DNA of 64,000 nucleotides, taken from positions 849,001 through 913,000 of the forward strand of contig NZ_CP101833.1 of assembly GCF_024498355.1 (NCBI RefSeq). Reading direction: 5' to 3'. The notes under the pieces were generated by a model, which was not told the DNA's origin, ran no database searches, and worked only from the letters and a program-made list of their open reading frames with translations. The translations under genes were made by a program, and so were the position numbers. Below are positions 26,418 through 35,483 of this stretch, piece by piece (the stretch's first letter is position 1; each line of letters starts with the position of its first letter). The stretch is from Bacillus pumilus (GTDB lineage Bacteria > Bacillota > Bacilli > Bacillales > Bacillaceae).

Positions 26418-27363
26418 GACATCAGCTTTTTTTTCTAAAAATAAACACACGACCTTGGCGTTAAATCAAGTGTCCTTTCATTTGAAGGAAGGGGAAACGC
26501 TTGGCATTGTTGGCGAATCAGGCTGCGGAAAATCAACGCTTGGCAAAAGCTTAATGAGATTGACTGAACCGACTTCAGGCTCTATTCAACTGAAAGGGCA
26601 AGAAGTGACAATTCTGAAAGAACGAGACATGCGTTCCTTAAGAAAAGACATTCAAATGATCTTTCAGGATCCATACGCTTCCTTAAATCCACGAATGAAA
26701 ATCAAAGATATTTTAGAGGAACCGCTCATCGTTCATCAACACGGGAAGAAAGCAGAAAGGCAAAAGCGGGTAAAGGAGATGCTGCACATTGTTGGGTTTG
26801 ATCCGTCCTATGGAGACCGCTATGCGCATCAATTCAGCGGCGGACAGAGGCAGCGTATTGGGATCGCTAGAGCACTCATCACCCATCCAAGCCTTGTGAT
26901 TGCCGATGAACCCGTTTCGGCGTTAGATGTATCCGTTCAAGCACAAATTCTGAATTTGATGCTCGAATTGCAAAAGACGCTTTCTCTTACGTATCTGTTT
27001 ATTTCTCATGATCTCGGCGTTGTCAAGTATATGAGCGACCGAATTGCTGTGATGTATGCTGGCCGCATTGTGGAGATGGGTCCTGCGGAAGACGTATTTC
27101 ACAAGCCGCTCCATCCCTACACTTCGCTGCTTCTGAAATCCATTCCACATATGGATCACGTGCTAGAGACGCATGATGTGGAAGCAGAAGAGTCGACTTT
27201 GGCGGAAGAAGGCGGGTGTCCTTTCTACAAAAGGTGTCCGAAAAGGTGGGCGCACTGCCTGCAAGCTGTTCCTACTTTGTATGAGGAGGAAACTGGCCAC
27301 GCAGCTGCCTGCTATTTATATCAAAAGGAGGAACACAATGAAGAAGACATGGTTATTCAGTAG
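26371..27363 (+). CDS. oligopeptide ABC transporter ATPase, DppF/AppF-like, probable CTG start
   Basis: The second ATPase has Walker A GESGCGKST, signature FSGGQRQR and Walker B LVIADEPVSA. The best start is CTG 26371, eight bases after AAGGAGG (26356-26362). It gives the family-typical N-terminus (L/M)SHPLLQVNQLTKRYE. The only conventional alternative is TTG 26386, 23 bases from that site, which would remove the start of the first strand. The gene overlaps the preceding ATPase gene by 47 bases. It would have 330 residues from the CTG. The protein pairs with the upstream ATPase to energise the two permeases. Confidence 0.85.
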   Translation: MSHPLLQVNQLTKRYETSAFFSKNKHTTLALNQVSFHLKEGETLGIVGESGCGKSTLGKSLMRLTEPTSGSIQLKGQEVTILKERDMRSLRKDIQMIFQDPYASLNPRMKIKDILEEPLIVHQHGKKAERQKRVKEMLHIVGFDPSYGDRYAHQFSGGQRQRIGIARALITHPSLVIADEPVSALDVSVQAQILNLMLELQKTLSLTYLFISHDLGVVKYMSDRIAVMYAGRIVEMGPAEDVFHKPLHPYTSLLLKSIPHMDHVLETHDVEAEESTLAEEGGCPFYKRCPKRWAHCLQAVPTLYEEETGHAAACYLYQKEEHNEEDMVIQ

Positions 27364-28924
27364 TTTCATTTTTGTGCTGGCACTTGCGCTATTTTTAGGA
27401 GGCTGTTCGTCTGCACCAACATCAGAAGAAAAGGCAACAAAAGACACCCTCGTATTCGGCAGAGGAGGAGACTCCACTTCACTTGATCCGATTACAACGA
27501 CAGAAGGTGAAACCTTCAAGGTCACAGAGAATTTGTTTGAAAAGCTTCTGAATTACGGCGAGAAAGACACGACCATCCATCCTGGCTTAGCTACAGAATG
27601 GGATGTTGCAAAGGACGGGAAATCCTACACGTTCTACTTACGAGAAGGTGTGAAATTTCACGATGGCACAGACTTTAACGCAGAAGCAGTCAAATTCAAC
27701 TTTGACCGCTGGATGAATGGCGATGCAGAAAAATTTCCTTACTACGGCATGTTTGGCGGCTATAAAAAAGATAAGGGACATGTCATTAAGGACATCATCG
27801 TCAAAGGTGAGCATGAGGTTGAATTTCAACTAAAGCGCCCGCAGGCAACGTTTCTGAAAAACATTGCCATGTCTCCATTCGGGATCGCAAGTCCTGCGGC
27901 TGTCGAAAAAAGCGGCAATTCATTTCGTGAAAATCCAGTTGGTACAGGACCATTTAAGTTTAAAGAGTGGAAGCAAAACGACCGCATTGTCTTAGAAAAG
28001 AACGAAGATTACTGGCAGAAGGATAAACCAAAGCTGAATCAAATCATCTTCCGCTCCATTCCAGAAAACTCTGCTCGTTTAAATGCGCTGAAAACAGGCG
28101 AAATCGATTTAATGGATGGCGTGAATCCGTCTGATTTAGATGGCATTAAAAAGGACAAAGCCCTCCAGCTCATTGAAAGACCATCGATGAATGTAGGCTA
28201 TATCGGACTGACAGTGACGAGAAAGCCGCTTGATAACAAGCTGGTTCGTCAGGCGCTCAATTATGCGGTCGATAAAGAATCCATCATTGAGTCATTTTAT
28301 GGCGGACTTGCTGAACCAGCGAAAAATCCGCTTCCTCCCTCTTTAGAAGGCTACAATGACGACATAGAGCCATATCCATATGACCCAGAAAAAGCGAAAG
28401 AGCTATTGAAAGAGGCAGGCTTCCCTGACGGCTTTCGCATCAAGCTTTGGGCAATGCCTGTTCCGCGTCCGTATATGCCTGATGGGATGAAGGTAGCAGA
28501 GGTCATTCAGTCAAACTTTGAAAAGGTCGGCGTCAAAGCAGAAATTGTGACATATGACTGGGCGACCTATTTAGATAAGGCAAGTAAAGGGGAAGCAGAT
28601 GTGTTTTTGTTAGGCTGGACAGGAGACAATGGCGATCCTGATAACTTCATTTATACACTACTGGATGAAGACAGCATTGGCGGCAACAACTATACATTCT
28701 TTCAAAATGATAAAATGCATGACATTTTAATTGAAGCGCAAACAGACACAGATCAAAAGAAACGAAATGAACTGTATAAAAAAGCTCAAGAGATCATTCA
28801 TGACGAAGCGCCTTGGATTCCATTGGTGCATTCAATTCCAATGCTCGCAGCAACTAGTGATTTAAAAGGATACCAGCCGCACCCAACTGGTTCAGAAGCT
28901 TTGACTGACGTGTATTTCGAATAA
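27338..28924 (+). CDS. peptide-binding lipoprotein of the ABC importer (SBP family 5)
   Basis: A 528-residue product starts with ATG 27338 behind AAAAGGAGGA; a frame extending upstream to 27173 is not needed. It has a lipoprotein signal (FVLALALFLGGC) with the lipidated Cys near residue 24. The family 5 solute-binding fold follows, with hallmarks DTLVFGRGGDSTSLDPITTT and YTFYLREGVKFHDGTDFN. It captures short peptides outside the membrane and hands them to the permeases. The start lies within the previous gene (26-base overlap). A stable hairpin follows the stop. Confidence 0.93.
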   Translation: MKKTWLFSSFIFVLALALFLGGCSSAPTSEEKATKDTLVFGRGGDSTSLDPITTTEGETFKVTENLFEKLLNYGEKDTTIHPGLATEWDVAKDGKSYTFYLREGVKFHDGTDFNAEAVKFNFDRWMNGDAEKFPYYGMFGGYKKDKGHVIKDIIVKGEHEVEFQLKRPQATFLKNIAMSPFGIASPAAVEKSGNSFRENPVGTGPFKFKEWKQNDRIVLEKNEDYWQKDKPKLNQIIFRSIPENSARLNALKTGEIDLMDGVNPSDLDGIKKDKALQLIERPSMNVGYIGLTVTRKPLDNKLVRQALNYAVDKESIIESFYGGLAEPAKNPLPPSLEGYNDDIEPYPYDPEKAKELLKEAGFPDGFRIKLWAMPVPRPYMPDGMKVAEVIQSNFEKVGVKAEIVTYDWATYLDKASKGEADVFLLGWTGDNGDPDNFIYTLLDEDSIGGNNYTFFQNDKMHDILIEAQTDTDQKKRNELYKKAQEIIHDEAPWIPLVHSIPMLAATSDLKGYQPHPTGSEALTDVYFE

Positions 28925-28927
28925 GCA

Positions 28928-28957
28928 AATAAGGGGGAGAATTTTATCCCCCTTATT
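28928..28957 (+). repeat. intercistronic hairpin after the binding-protein gene
   Basis: AATAAGGGGGA (28928-28938) and TCCCCCTTATT (28947-28957) pair over 11 bp with no T-run after them. Such structures protect the abundant binding-protein message and reduce downstream expression in many importer operons. Confidence 0.75.
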
Positions 28958-28986
28958 CAAACAAATCAAAAGGCGGTGAAAGCTGT

Positions 28987-29988
28987 TTGTTTGCTTATTG
29001 TATGAAACGAGCAGGAATGCTCATCCCAGTACTGATCGGAATGACATTGGTCGTGTTTTCGATTATTCGGTTTATACCGGGGAATCCAGCACAGGTCATC
29101 TTAGGGCAGCGGGCAACAAAAGAAGCAGTAGAGCAATTAACCATCCAGCTTGGTTTGAATCAGCCGTGGTACGTTCAATACGGCCATTACATGCTGGGCC
29201 TTTTAAAAGGTGATTTAGGGACTTCCATTCGAACAGGAGCAGCTATTGCCCAGGAAATGAAGCCTTACTTATTTGCGACGTTAGAACTAACATTTTTTGC
29301 GATGGTGCTGGCGATTTTTGTGGGAGTGAATGCTGGAATCATTAGTGCTTGGTTTAAGCATTCTTTCTTTGATTATGTCGCGATGTTTATTGCTCTCATT
29401 GGTGTGTCCATGCCGATTTTCTGGTTAGGCTTAATGGGGCAGTGGTTATTCTCGATCGAATTAGGCATTTTGCCGACAACGGGCCGAGAAAATGTGAGGA
29501 ATCCAGTGGAGTCAATCACTTATATTCATACACTGGACACGCTTTTGCAAGGCCGGTTTGATCAATTCACTGACAGCATCAAGCATTTGATTTTACCAAG
29601 TACAGCACTCGCAACAATCCCTGCTGCGATTATTGCGAGGATTACGAGGGCAAGTATGCTGGAAGTGCTCCATTCAGATTATATTCGAACAGCAAAAGCA
29701 AAAGGGGTACGTTCGTTTTTCATTATTTATCAGCATGGGCTGAAAAATGCGCTCATTCCGATTTTGACGATTATCGGTCTTCAGACAGGTCTCTTGCTTG
29801 GCGGGGCCATTTTAACAGAAACGATTTTTGCTTGGCCAGGAATTGGGCGGTATATATACGATGCGATCAGCTATCGTGATTATCCAGTCATTCAAACAGG
29901 TATTCTCGTTGTTGCGCTCATATTTGTCCTGATCAATTTCATCGTGGACATATTGTATGCAGTTATTGATCCAAGGATTAAATATTAG
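28987..29988 (+). CDS. peptide ABC transporter permease, DppB-like
   Basis: The product has 333 residues from TTG 28987, seven bases after AAAGGCGGTGA. An in-frame ATG at 29002 would shorten the first helix. Six membrane helices begin with GMLIPVLIGMTLVVFSIIRF. The EAA loop that contacts the ATPase is visible (ARITRASMLEVLHSDYIRTA then KAKG). It forms a heterodimer with the next permease. Confidence 0.92.
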   Translation: MFAYCMKRAGMLIPVLIGMTLVVFSIIRFIPGNPAQVILGQRATKEAVEQLTIQLGLNQPWYVQYGHYMLGLLKGDLGTSIRTGAAIAQEMKPYLFATLELTFFAMVLAIFVGVNAGIISAWFKHSFFDYVAMFIALIGVSMPIFWLGLMGQWLFSIELGILPTTGRENVRNPVESITYIHTLDTLLQGRFDQFTDSIKHLILPSTALATIPAAIIARITRASMLEVLHSDYIRTAKAKGVRSFFIIYQHGLKNALIPILTIIGLQTGLLLGGAILTETIFAWPGIGRYIYDAISYRDYPVIQTGILVVALIFVLINFIVDILYAVIDPRIKY

Positions 29989-30006
29989 AGAAGGGAGAGT
30001 GACAAC

Positions 30007-30903
30007 ATGGAAGCGCAAAAGGAGCTTCAAGCACCTAAGCCAAAAAAAGAACGCTCTCAATCACTGATTCTTGAATCGATGAAGCAGTTTTTTCAGCACA
30101 AGCTTGCGGTCATTGGCAGTGTGATTGTCTTTTTATTTCTCATCCTAGCGATCTTCGCACCGCTCATTGCTCCTTATGGAATCAATGAACAATCACTCGG
30201 TGAGCGGTTTAGTGCACCTTCAGCTGCGCACTGGTTTGGTACAGATGATTTCGGCAGAGATATATTTTCAAGAGTTGTACATGGAGCGCGGATTTCCTTA
30301 TGGGTTGGTTTCTTCTCGGTTCTCGGGTCAGTCATTTTAGGCACATTGCTTGGATTGATGGCCGGTTATGGCGGAAGGGTGCTGGATGCTGTGATCTCGA
30401 GACTATTTGATATTTTACTCGCCTTTCCTAGCATTCTATTAGCGATTGCCATCGTCTCCATCTTAGGTCCTTCCTTACAAAATGCCCTTATTGCCATAGC
30501 GATTATTAACGTCCCGACCTTTGGAAGGCTGGTTCGATCAAAGGTGCTGAGTATTAAACAAGAAGAATATGTGCTATCAGCAAAGGCAGTTGGGATGTCA
30601 CACCGCCGCATCGTCCTGCGGCACATCCTGCCAAATAGTATGGTGCCGGTCATCGTACAGGCGACGCTTGCGATCGGAACGGCAATTATTGAAGCGGCAG
30701 CTTTAGGTTTTTTAGGACTGGGTGCACAGGCGCCAAGTCCGGAGTGGGGAAAAATGCTAGCCGATGCAAGGCCTTATCTCATTCAAGCCCCATGGACTTT
30801 ATTCTTCCCAGGGATAGCTATCATGCTGACGGTTCTTGGCTTTAATCTGATGGGAGATGGATTAAGAGATACACTTGATCCTAAAATGAAGAAAATAAAA
30901 TAA
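30007..30903 (+). CDS. peptide ABC transporter permease, DppC-like
   Basis: The product has 298 residues. It has a charged cytosolic N-terminus, a first helix (VIGSVIVFLFLILAIFAPLI), the periplasm-type segment with HWFGTDDFGRDIFSRVV typical of DppC/OppC proteins, and an EAA motif (EYVLSAKAVGMSHRRI). Start ATG behind GAAGGGAG, 18 bases after the first permease. It is the last gene of the importer operon, and its terminator carries an inserted repeat element. Confidence 0.92.
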   Translation: MEAQKELQAPKPKKERSQSLILESMKQFFQHKLAVIGSVIVFLFLILAIFAPLIAPYGINEQSLGERFSAPSAAHWFGTDDFGRDIFSRVVHGARISLWVGFFSVLGSVILGTLLGLMAGYGGRVLDAVISRLFDILLAFPSILLAIAIVSILGPSLQNALIAIAIINVPTFGRLVRSKVLSIKQEEYVLSAKAVGMSHRRIVLRHILPNSMVPVIVQATLAIGTAIIEAAALGFLGLGAQAPSPEWGKMLADARPYLIQAPWTLFFPGIAIMLTVLGFNLMGDGLRDTLDPKMKKIK

Positions 30904-31098
30904 GACCGAATCTAAGAATCGGCCTCAGCTTGTAGGCAAACCCTCTTATTCTTTGTCAGGTCTGTGCTTCGGTGCTCGTCCTTCCTAGAATTCAAGGGTT
31001 TTCAGGCTACGCTGAAAAAAGAAGACAAAGGGTTAAAATAAAGATCATTTTAGCCCTTTGTCAACCATCTAAGGCCGATTCTCGGGAATCGGTCTTTT
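30902..31098 (-). repeat. copy 1 of a structured intergenic repeat, bracketed by duplicated terminators
   Basis: The core is about 30927-31070. It contains a 16-bp inverted repeat (GACAAAGGGTTAAAAT at 31024-31039, ATTTTAGCCCTTTGTC at 31047-31062). Read on the minus strand it matches 49404-49568 over conserved blocks such as AACCCTTGAA, TCTAGGAAGGACGAG and GACAAAGGGCTAAAATGATC. It is flanked on both sides by related hairpins: GACCGAATCTAAGAATCGGC (30904-30923) and GGCCGATTCTCGGGAATCGG (31073-31092). The element therefore sits between two versions of the operon terminator. It lies between convergent genes. Confidence 0.8.
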
Positions 31099-31102
31099 CT
31101 GT

Positions 31103-32176
31103 TTATGCTTCTTTTTCTTCTGTCTCAATTTCACTATCTTTTGGGTGATACGTCTGGAAGCTTGTAATCAATGTATCTAAATGTTCCAATTCATCACGGT
31201 ATTCGATGATGCTGGACATCACATTCAGCATATTGTAATCGAGCAAGTCGTTTTCTTGGTTTTGCTGATGCTGAATAAATGATTTCGTTAATGTTTCAAG
31301 ACGAAGAGAGCATTCATTTTGAAAATCATCGTCCTGCGGCTTCATTTTTCCGACAAACTTCATCAAGGTGCGCTCATGCCAATACAGTAAATAATCAATC
31401 TCATCAGTTAAGCTTTCCCTAAAATGCTCTGGCATCAAATGAATTTCATTTTCTAATTTATGAAGCTTTTTCAGCAAGTACAGAGCTCGATTAGACGTCA
31501 TAATTGCCTGTCTGAACAAAACCAGCTTTCTTGATTTGACATACGTGGTTTTCTTTAAATAGCTTCGTTCCTCTTTGTATAACAAGTAAATGTGATCTAA
31601 TTTGATCATACGTTCTTTTATTTGATCGATGTCATCCTTTAAGGTGGAATGATCAGTAGACTGTCTGGAGCTCAGACGGATCCATTTTAAAATCTCCTCC
31701 GTATTTTCCATAATGTGATGAACCAGCTTTGTTTCATACTTTGGCGGCAGGAAGATTAAATTCACTAAAAATGAAGAAAGTACCCCTAACACCACAGTAG
31801 CTGTTCGAATTAAGGCAAAGGAAAGGAAATGATCCCCTGCACTTTCTAAAATCGCGATGACAGTTACAAGTGCAATCGGAATCGTGTGTTCAATCTTCAG
31901 CTTTAAATTAATGGCGATGACCATGACGGCGGTTAAGCCGATAATGACTGGTCCTGTGCCGAAAAGCAGACCGAACATAATGGCAAGTGCTGCTCCAATA
32001 ATATTGGCTTGCACTTGATCAACGATCGTTAAAAATGATCGATAAATAGATGGCTGGATAGCAAATACAGCTGCAATTCCCGCGAAAACGGGCGTTGGCA
32101 ACCCAAGCCATGTTGCCAGGTAAAGCGCGAGTACAATGGCGATACCAGTTTTTAAAATACGGGCTCCAAGTTTCAT
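31103..32176 (-). CDS. ygaE: YgaE, aromatic acid exporter / FUSC-like membrane protein
   Basis: A product of 357 residues from ATG 32176 (an upstream in-frame GTG at 32221 has no ribosome binding site). The N-terminus MKLGARILKTGIAIVLALYL and four to five helices within the first 145 residues match the DUF939/aromatic acid exporter family to which YgaE belongs. The C-terminal 200 residues are helical and cytosolic. Substrate unknown. It is conserved upstream of gsaB in B. subtilis order. Confidence 0.85.
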   Translation of the reverse strand: MKLGARILKTGIAIVLALYLATWLGLPTPVFAGIAAVFAIQPSIYRSFLTIVDQVQANIIGAALAIMFGLLFGTGPVIIGLTAVMVIAINLKLKIEHTIPIALVTVIAILESAGDHFLSFALIRTATVVLGVLSSFLVNLIFLPPKYETKLVHHIMENTEEILKWIRLSSRQSTDHSTLKDDIDQIKERMIKLDHIYLLYKEERSYLKKTTYVKSRKLVLFRQAIMTSNRALYLLKKLHKLENEIHLMPEHFRESLTDEIDYLLYWHERTLMKFVGKMKPQDDDFQNECSLRLETLTKSFIQHQQNQENDLLDYNMLNVMSSIIEYRDELEHLDTLITSFQTYHPKDSEIETEEKEA

Positions 32177-32383
32177 TGGTTTTGTCCCTGCATTCCTTTC
32201 TTTTTGATAATAGATGATCACTCGTCATTTATTATAAATATTTTGATGAAACAACTAAGTAATATACAGCGGTCTCCCGAAATATTCAAGTGATTTTTGA
32301 AAGTTCATGAAAACATCAAAAGAAGGTATTGAGAAAAAATGTAACAGATTCACTCGCTTTTGACAATCATGAGCTGATTAATA

Positions 32384-32417
32384 AAAAAACAGACGCATGG
32401 ATTTACGTCTGTTTTTG
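32384..32417. terminator. terminator downstream of gsaB
   Basis: AAAACAGACG (32386-32395) pairs with CGTCTGTTTT (32406-32415) over 10 bp, with A and T runs on both sides. It serves the minus-strand gsaB gene. Confidence 0.85.
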
Positions 32418-32423
32418 TCTCCA

Positions 32424-33719
32424 TTATGATATTTTCAGCTGTTCAAACGCATGATCTACCGCTTGTAACGTCTCAGAAATATCTTTTTCAGTATGTGCGA
32501 TGGTTAAGAACCAAGCTTCATATTTAGAAGGAGCAAGGTTAATACCTTGCGTGAGCATCAATTTGAAGAAGCGTGCGAACATCTCGCCATCCGTATTTTC
32601 AGCCTGCTCGTAGTTCACAATCGTTTCTTTTGTAAAATAAATCGTGAGAGCACCTTTTAAGCGATTCACTGTAATATCTACTTGATGTTTTTTGGCATGG
32701 GCTAAAATTCCTTCTTCTAACATAGCGCCAAGCTGATCAAGACGCTCGTAGACTCCGTCTTCTTTTAACACTTCCAAGCATGCAATACCGGAAAGAATGG
32801 ACGCAGGATTTCCTGCCATCGTGCCAGCTTGATAGGCTGGTCCAAGCGGGGCGACTTGCTCCATAATTTCTTTTTTTCCGCCGTAAGCGCCGATTGGAAG
32901 ACCGCCGCCAATAATTTTACCTAATGCAGTGAGGTCAGGTTTTACTTGAAGCAAGTCCTGTGCACCGCCGTACATAAAGCGGAAAGCTGTAATCACTTCA
33001 TCATAGATCACCAGTGCGCCTTTTTCATGAGTGAGGTCATTGACCTGCTGCAAGAAACCATCCTTAGGCTCCACAATTCCAAAGTTGCCGACAATCGGCT
33101 CAACAAGGACAGCCGCTACCTCATCGCCCCAGCGATCTAATGCTTCTTTGTAGCTGTCAATATCATTAAATGGAACGGTAATGACTTCGTTGGCGATGCT
33201 TTTTGGTACGCCCGCTGAATCAGGCGTTCCTAAAGTGGAAGGGCCAGAGCCAGCTGCCACTAGCACAAGATCAGAGTGACCGTGGTAGCACCCGGCAAAT
33301 TTAATGATCTTTGTTCTGCCTGTATAAGCGCGAGCTACACGAATCGTAGTCATCACAGCTTCCGTACCTGAATTGACAAAACGAACTTTATCTAAAGCAG
33401 GCATCGCTTCCTTCAGCATCTTCGCAAACGTGACTTCATGCTTCGTCGGTGTTCCGTAAAGGACACCCGTTTCAGCCGCTTTCGTGATGGCTTTTGTAAT
33501 ATGAGGATGAGCATGTCCTGTAATAATTGGGCCGTATGCTGCTAGATAGTCAATATAGCGGTTTCCGTCAGCATCCCAAAAATAAGCGCCTTCTCCTCTT
33601 TCCATTGCAACGGGTGATCCGCCGCCTACTGCCTTATATGAACGAGACGGGCTGTTGACACCTCCAACAATATGCTCCAGCGCCTCTTGATGTAATTTTT
33701 CTGATTCTGTGAATTTCAT
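32424..33719 (-). CDS. gsaB: GsaB, glutamate-1-semialdehyde 2,1-aminomutase (second copy type)
   Basis: The product has 431 residues, a PLP-dependent class III aminotransferase that makes 5-aminolevulinate for haem. The PLP lysine is in [19 protein letters not shown]. Other motifs are [17 protein letters not shown], the DEVITAFRF metal-phosphate region and [11 protein letters not shown]. In B. subtilis this is the gsaB paralogue outside the hem operon. The neighbouring ygaE and bcp genes agree. Start ATG behind an AGGAGGCTA-type site. Confidence 0.93.
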   Translation of the reverse strand: MKFTESEKLHQEALEHIVGGVNSPSRSYKAVGGGSPVAMERGEGAYFWDADGNRYIDYLAAYGPIITGHAHPHITKAITKAAETGVLYGTPTKHEVTFAKMLKEAMPALDKVRFVNSGTEAVMTTIRVARAYTGRTKIIKFAGCYHGHSDLVLVAAGSGPSTLGTPDSAGVPKSIANEVITVPFNDIDSYKEALDRWGDEVAAVLVEPIVGNFGIVEPKDGFLQQVNDLTHEKGALVIYDEVITAFRFMYGGAQDLLQVKPDLTALGKIIGGGLPIGAYGGKKEIMEQVAPLGPAYQAGTMAGNPASILSGIACLEVLKEDGVYERLDQLGAMLEEGILAHAKKHQVDITVNRLKGALTIYFTKETIVNYEQAENTDGEMFARFFKLMLTQGINLAPSKYEAWFLTIAHTEKDISETLQAVDHAFEQLKIS

Positions 33720-33848
33720 AAATAGCCTCCTATCTCAACGTATCACGTCGTCTATCATTATTTTAACATGCCGATGCAAGCGTCCTTAGTTGAATATCCT
33801 ATCAAAATTGGATAGGCTAATTAAAAAATAGGTTGGAGGGATTGTGTC

Positions 33849-34316
33849 ATGACAATCGAAGTGGGGCAGCAAGTACCTGATATTGAATTAACCGGTGACA
33901 AAGGGGAGAAAGTAAAGCTTTCTGATTTTAAAGGAAAACATATTGTCCTTTATTTCTATCCAAAAGATATGACACCAGGCTGTACAACAGAAGCATGCGA
34001 TTTCCGCGACCGTCATCAAAGCTTTGCAGAATTAGATGCCGTCATTATTGGCGTAAGCCCAGACAGTCAGGACAAGCATCAAAAGTTTAAAGAAAAACAT
34101 GATTTACCGTTCCTGCTTCTTGTAGACGATGAACAAAAATTGTCTGAAGCCTTTGGGGTATGGAAGCTGAAAAAGAACTTTGGCAAAGAATACATGGGAA
34201 TCGAACGATCAACGTTTCTTATTAATAAAGAAGGAACGCTTGTCAAAGAATGGCGAAAAGTCAAGGTGAAAGACCACGTAGAAGAAGCGCTTGAGGAATT
34301 GAAAGCTCACGCTTAA
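33849..34316 (+). CDS. bcp: Bcp/YgaF, thiol peroxiredoxin (Prx Q type)
   Basis: The protein has 155 residues and reduces hydroperoxides through an active-site cysteine. The motif FYPKDMTPGCTTEACDFRD holds the peroxidatic Cys and, five residues on, the resolving Cys of atypical Prx Q enzymes. The start ATG has TTGGAGGG upstream. It is divergent from gsaB and directly upstream of perR, the peroxide regulator, as in B. subtilis. Confidence 0.93.
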   Translation: MTIEVGQQVPDIELTGDKGEKVKLSDFKGKHIVLYFYPKDMTPGCTTEACDFRDRHQSFAELDAVIIGVSPDSQDKHQKFKEKHDLPFLLLVDDEQKLSEAFGVWKLKKNFGKEYMGIERSTFLINKEGTLVKEWRKVKVKDHVEEALEELKAHA

Positions 34317-34332
34317 TCAGATCACCGGATGA

Positions 34333-34358
34333 GATCGGCAGAGATGCCGGTCTTTTTT
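34333..34358 (+). terminator. intrinsic terminator after bcp
   Basis: GATCGGCA (34333-34340) pairs with TGCCGGTC (34345-34352), including one G-T pair, followed by TTTTTT. Confidence 0.75.
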
Positions 34359-34391
34359 GTAAAGAAGAATAGGTAAAAAAGAGGATTGTAA

Positions 34392-34438
34392 TTGACAAAG
34401 ATTCGGCTCTGGGGGTACACTATTTATAAAGATTATAA
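34392..34438 (+). promoter_or_regulatory. perR promoter with an autoregulatory Per box
   Basis: TTGACA (34392-34397) and TACACT (34416-34421) are 18 bases apart. TTATAAAGATTATAA at 34424-34438 matches the Per box consensus TTATAATNATTATAA at all but one defined position. It covers the expected transcription start, so PerR should repress its own gene. Confidence 0.85.
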
Positions 34439-34473
34439 TATAAGAATATTTTTGAAGAGAGGTGCATGATGAA

Positions 34474-34911
34474 ATGGCTGCTCACGAACTAAAAGACGCT
34501 TTAGATGCTTTAAAAGAAACCGGTGTTCGAATTACTCCGCAGCGCCATGCCATCTTGGAGTTTCTCGTAAATTCTATGACTCACCCAACCGCGGACGATA
34601 TATATAAAGCACTTGAAGGAAAATTTCCAAACATGAGTGTCGCAACGGTTTACAACAATTTACGAGTCTTCCGGGAATCTGGATTAGTAAAGGAATTAAC
34701 GTACGGTGATTCCTCAAGCCGATTTGATTTTGCGACATCTGACCATTACCATGCGATTTGTGAAAACTGCGGAAAAATAGTGGACTTTCATTATCCTGGC
34801 CTTGATGAAGTTGAACAGCTTGCATCCCATGTGACGGGCTTTAAAGTCAGTCATCATCGCTTGGAGATCTATGGAACTTGTCAAGAATGTGCGAAAAAAG
34901 AAAATCATTAA
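34474..34911 (+). CDS. perR: PerR, peroxide-sensing Fur-family repressor
   Basis: A 145-residue protein from ATG 34474, nearly identical in pattern to B. subtilis PerR. A GTG four codons upstream is less likely. The winged helix contains [13 protein letters not shown] and [16 protein letters not shown]. The metal-sensing region has [19 protein letters not shown], and CQECAKK completes the Cys4 zinc site. Oxidation of the iron-coordinating histidines by H2O2 releases it from operators of katA, ahpCF, mrgA, hemA and zosA. It lies directly after bcp. Confidence 0.96.
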   Translation: MAAHELKDALDALKETGVRITPQRHAILEFLVNSMTHPTADDIYKALEGKFPNMSVATVYNNLRVFRESGLVKELTYGDSSSRFDFATSDHYHAICENCGKIVDFHYPGLDEVEQLASHVTGFKVSHHRLEIYGTCQECAKKENH

Positions 34912-34913
34912 TG

Positions 34914-34944
34914 AAAAAGCTGACCAGGTGAATGGTCAGCTTAT
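34914..34944. terminator. bidirectional terminator between perR and ygzB
   Basis: AAAAAGCTGACCA (34914-34926) pairs with TGGTCAGCTTATTTTT (34933 on), between convergent genes. Confidence 0.85.
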
Positions 34945-34946
34945 TT

Positions 34947-35294
34947 TTATGACTTTTTTCGATTGTAGGATTCATCAAACTCTTTACCCTCTAATGCTGG
35001 ATCGAGAGTAAGCGGCTCTCTGCAATGCATGCACATATCCACTCGTCCGAGCACCTTTGTTTCCTTTTCACAGCTTGGACAAACGACTCGTACCGCCTTC
35101 GTAGAAAGCATGCCAATCCAAAAGTAAACGGCTGTACTTAATCCGATCGATAAGACGCCAAGCAGCATAAAAAAAGTCGACAGCCAGATCGATTCCTTAA
35201 AGAACACACCGATATACATGATCAGAAAGCCGACAAAAACCAAACTAAGTGCAAATGTTCTGATTTTATTAATCTTACTGGAGTATTTCGCCAT
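34947..35294 (-). CDS. ygzB: YgzB, small zinc-ribbon membrane protein
   Basis: The product has 115 residues. Two membrane helices occupy residues 12-30 and 34-60. The C-terminal part is a zinc-ribbon ([21 protein letters not shown], two CxxC pairs). The family is conserved next to perR in bacilli; function unknown. Confidence 0.88.
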   Translation of the reverse strand: MAKYSSKINKIRTFALSLVFVGFLIMYIGVFFKESIWLSTFFMLLGVLSIGLSTAVYFWIGMLSTKAVRVVCPSCEKETKVLGRVDMCMHCREPLTLDPALEGKEFDESYNRKKS

Positions 35295-35483
35295 CCCTAG
35301 CCCCCCTTATCTCCAATATAGCACATTTTACCTTTCTGTTTGAATTAGTTATAGAGTTTTGTGAATAAATTGCTTATAATGATTCAATGATCTTTTTTCA
35401 TGTATTGAAGGAATTTTGATTCTATGAGGAGAAATACATAGCATTAGAGAAGAACCTTACACCCAAGTATTGGAGGAATCACT

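Noticed and set aside
27173..27337. Upstream extension of the peptide-binding lipoprotein frame
   Set aside because: It overlaps the ATPase gene, and the lipoprotein signal begins at ATG 27338 behind AAAAGGAGGA.
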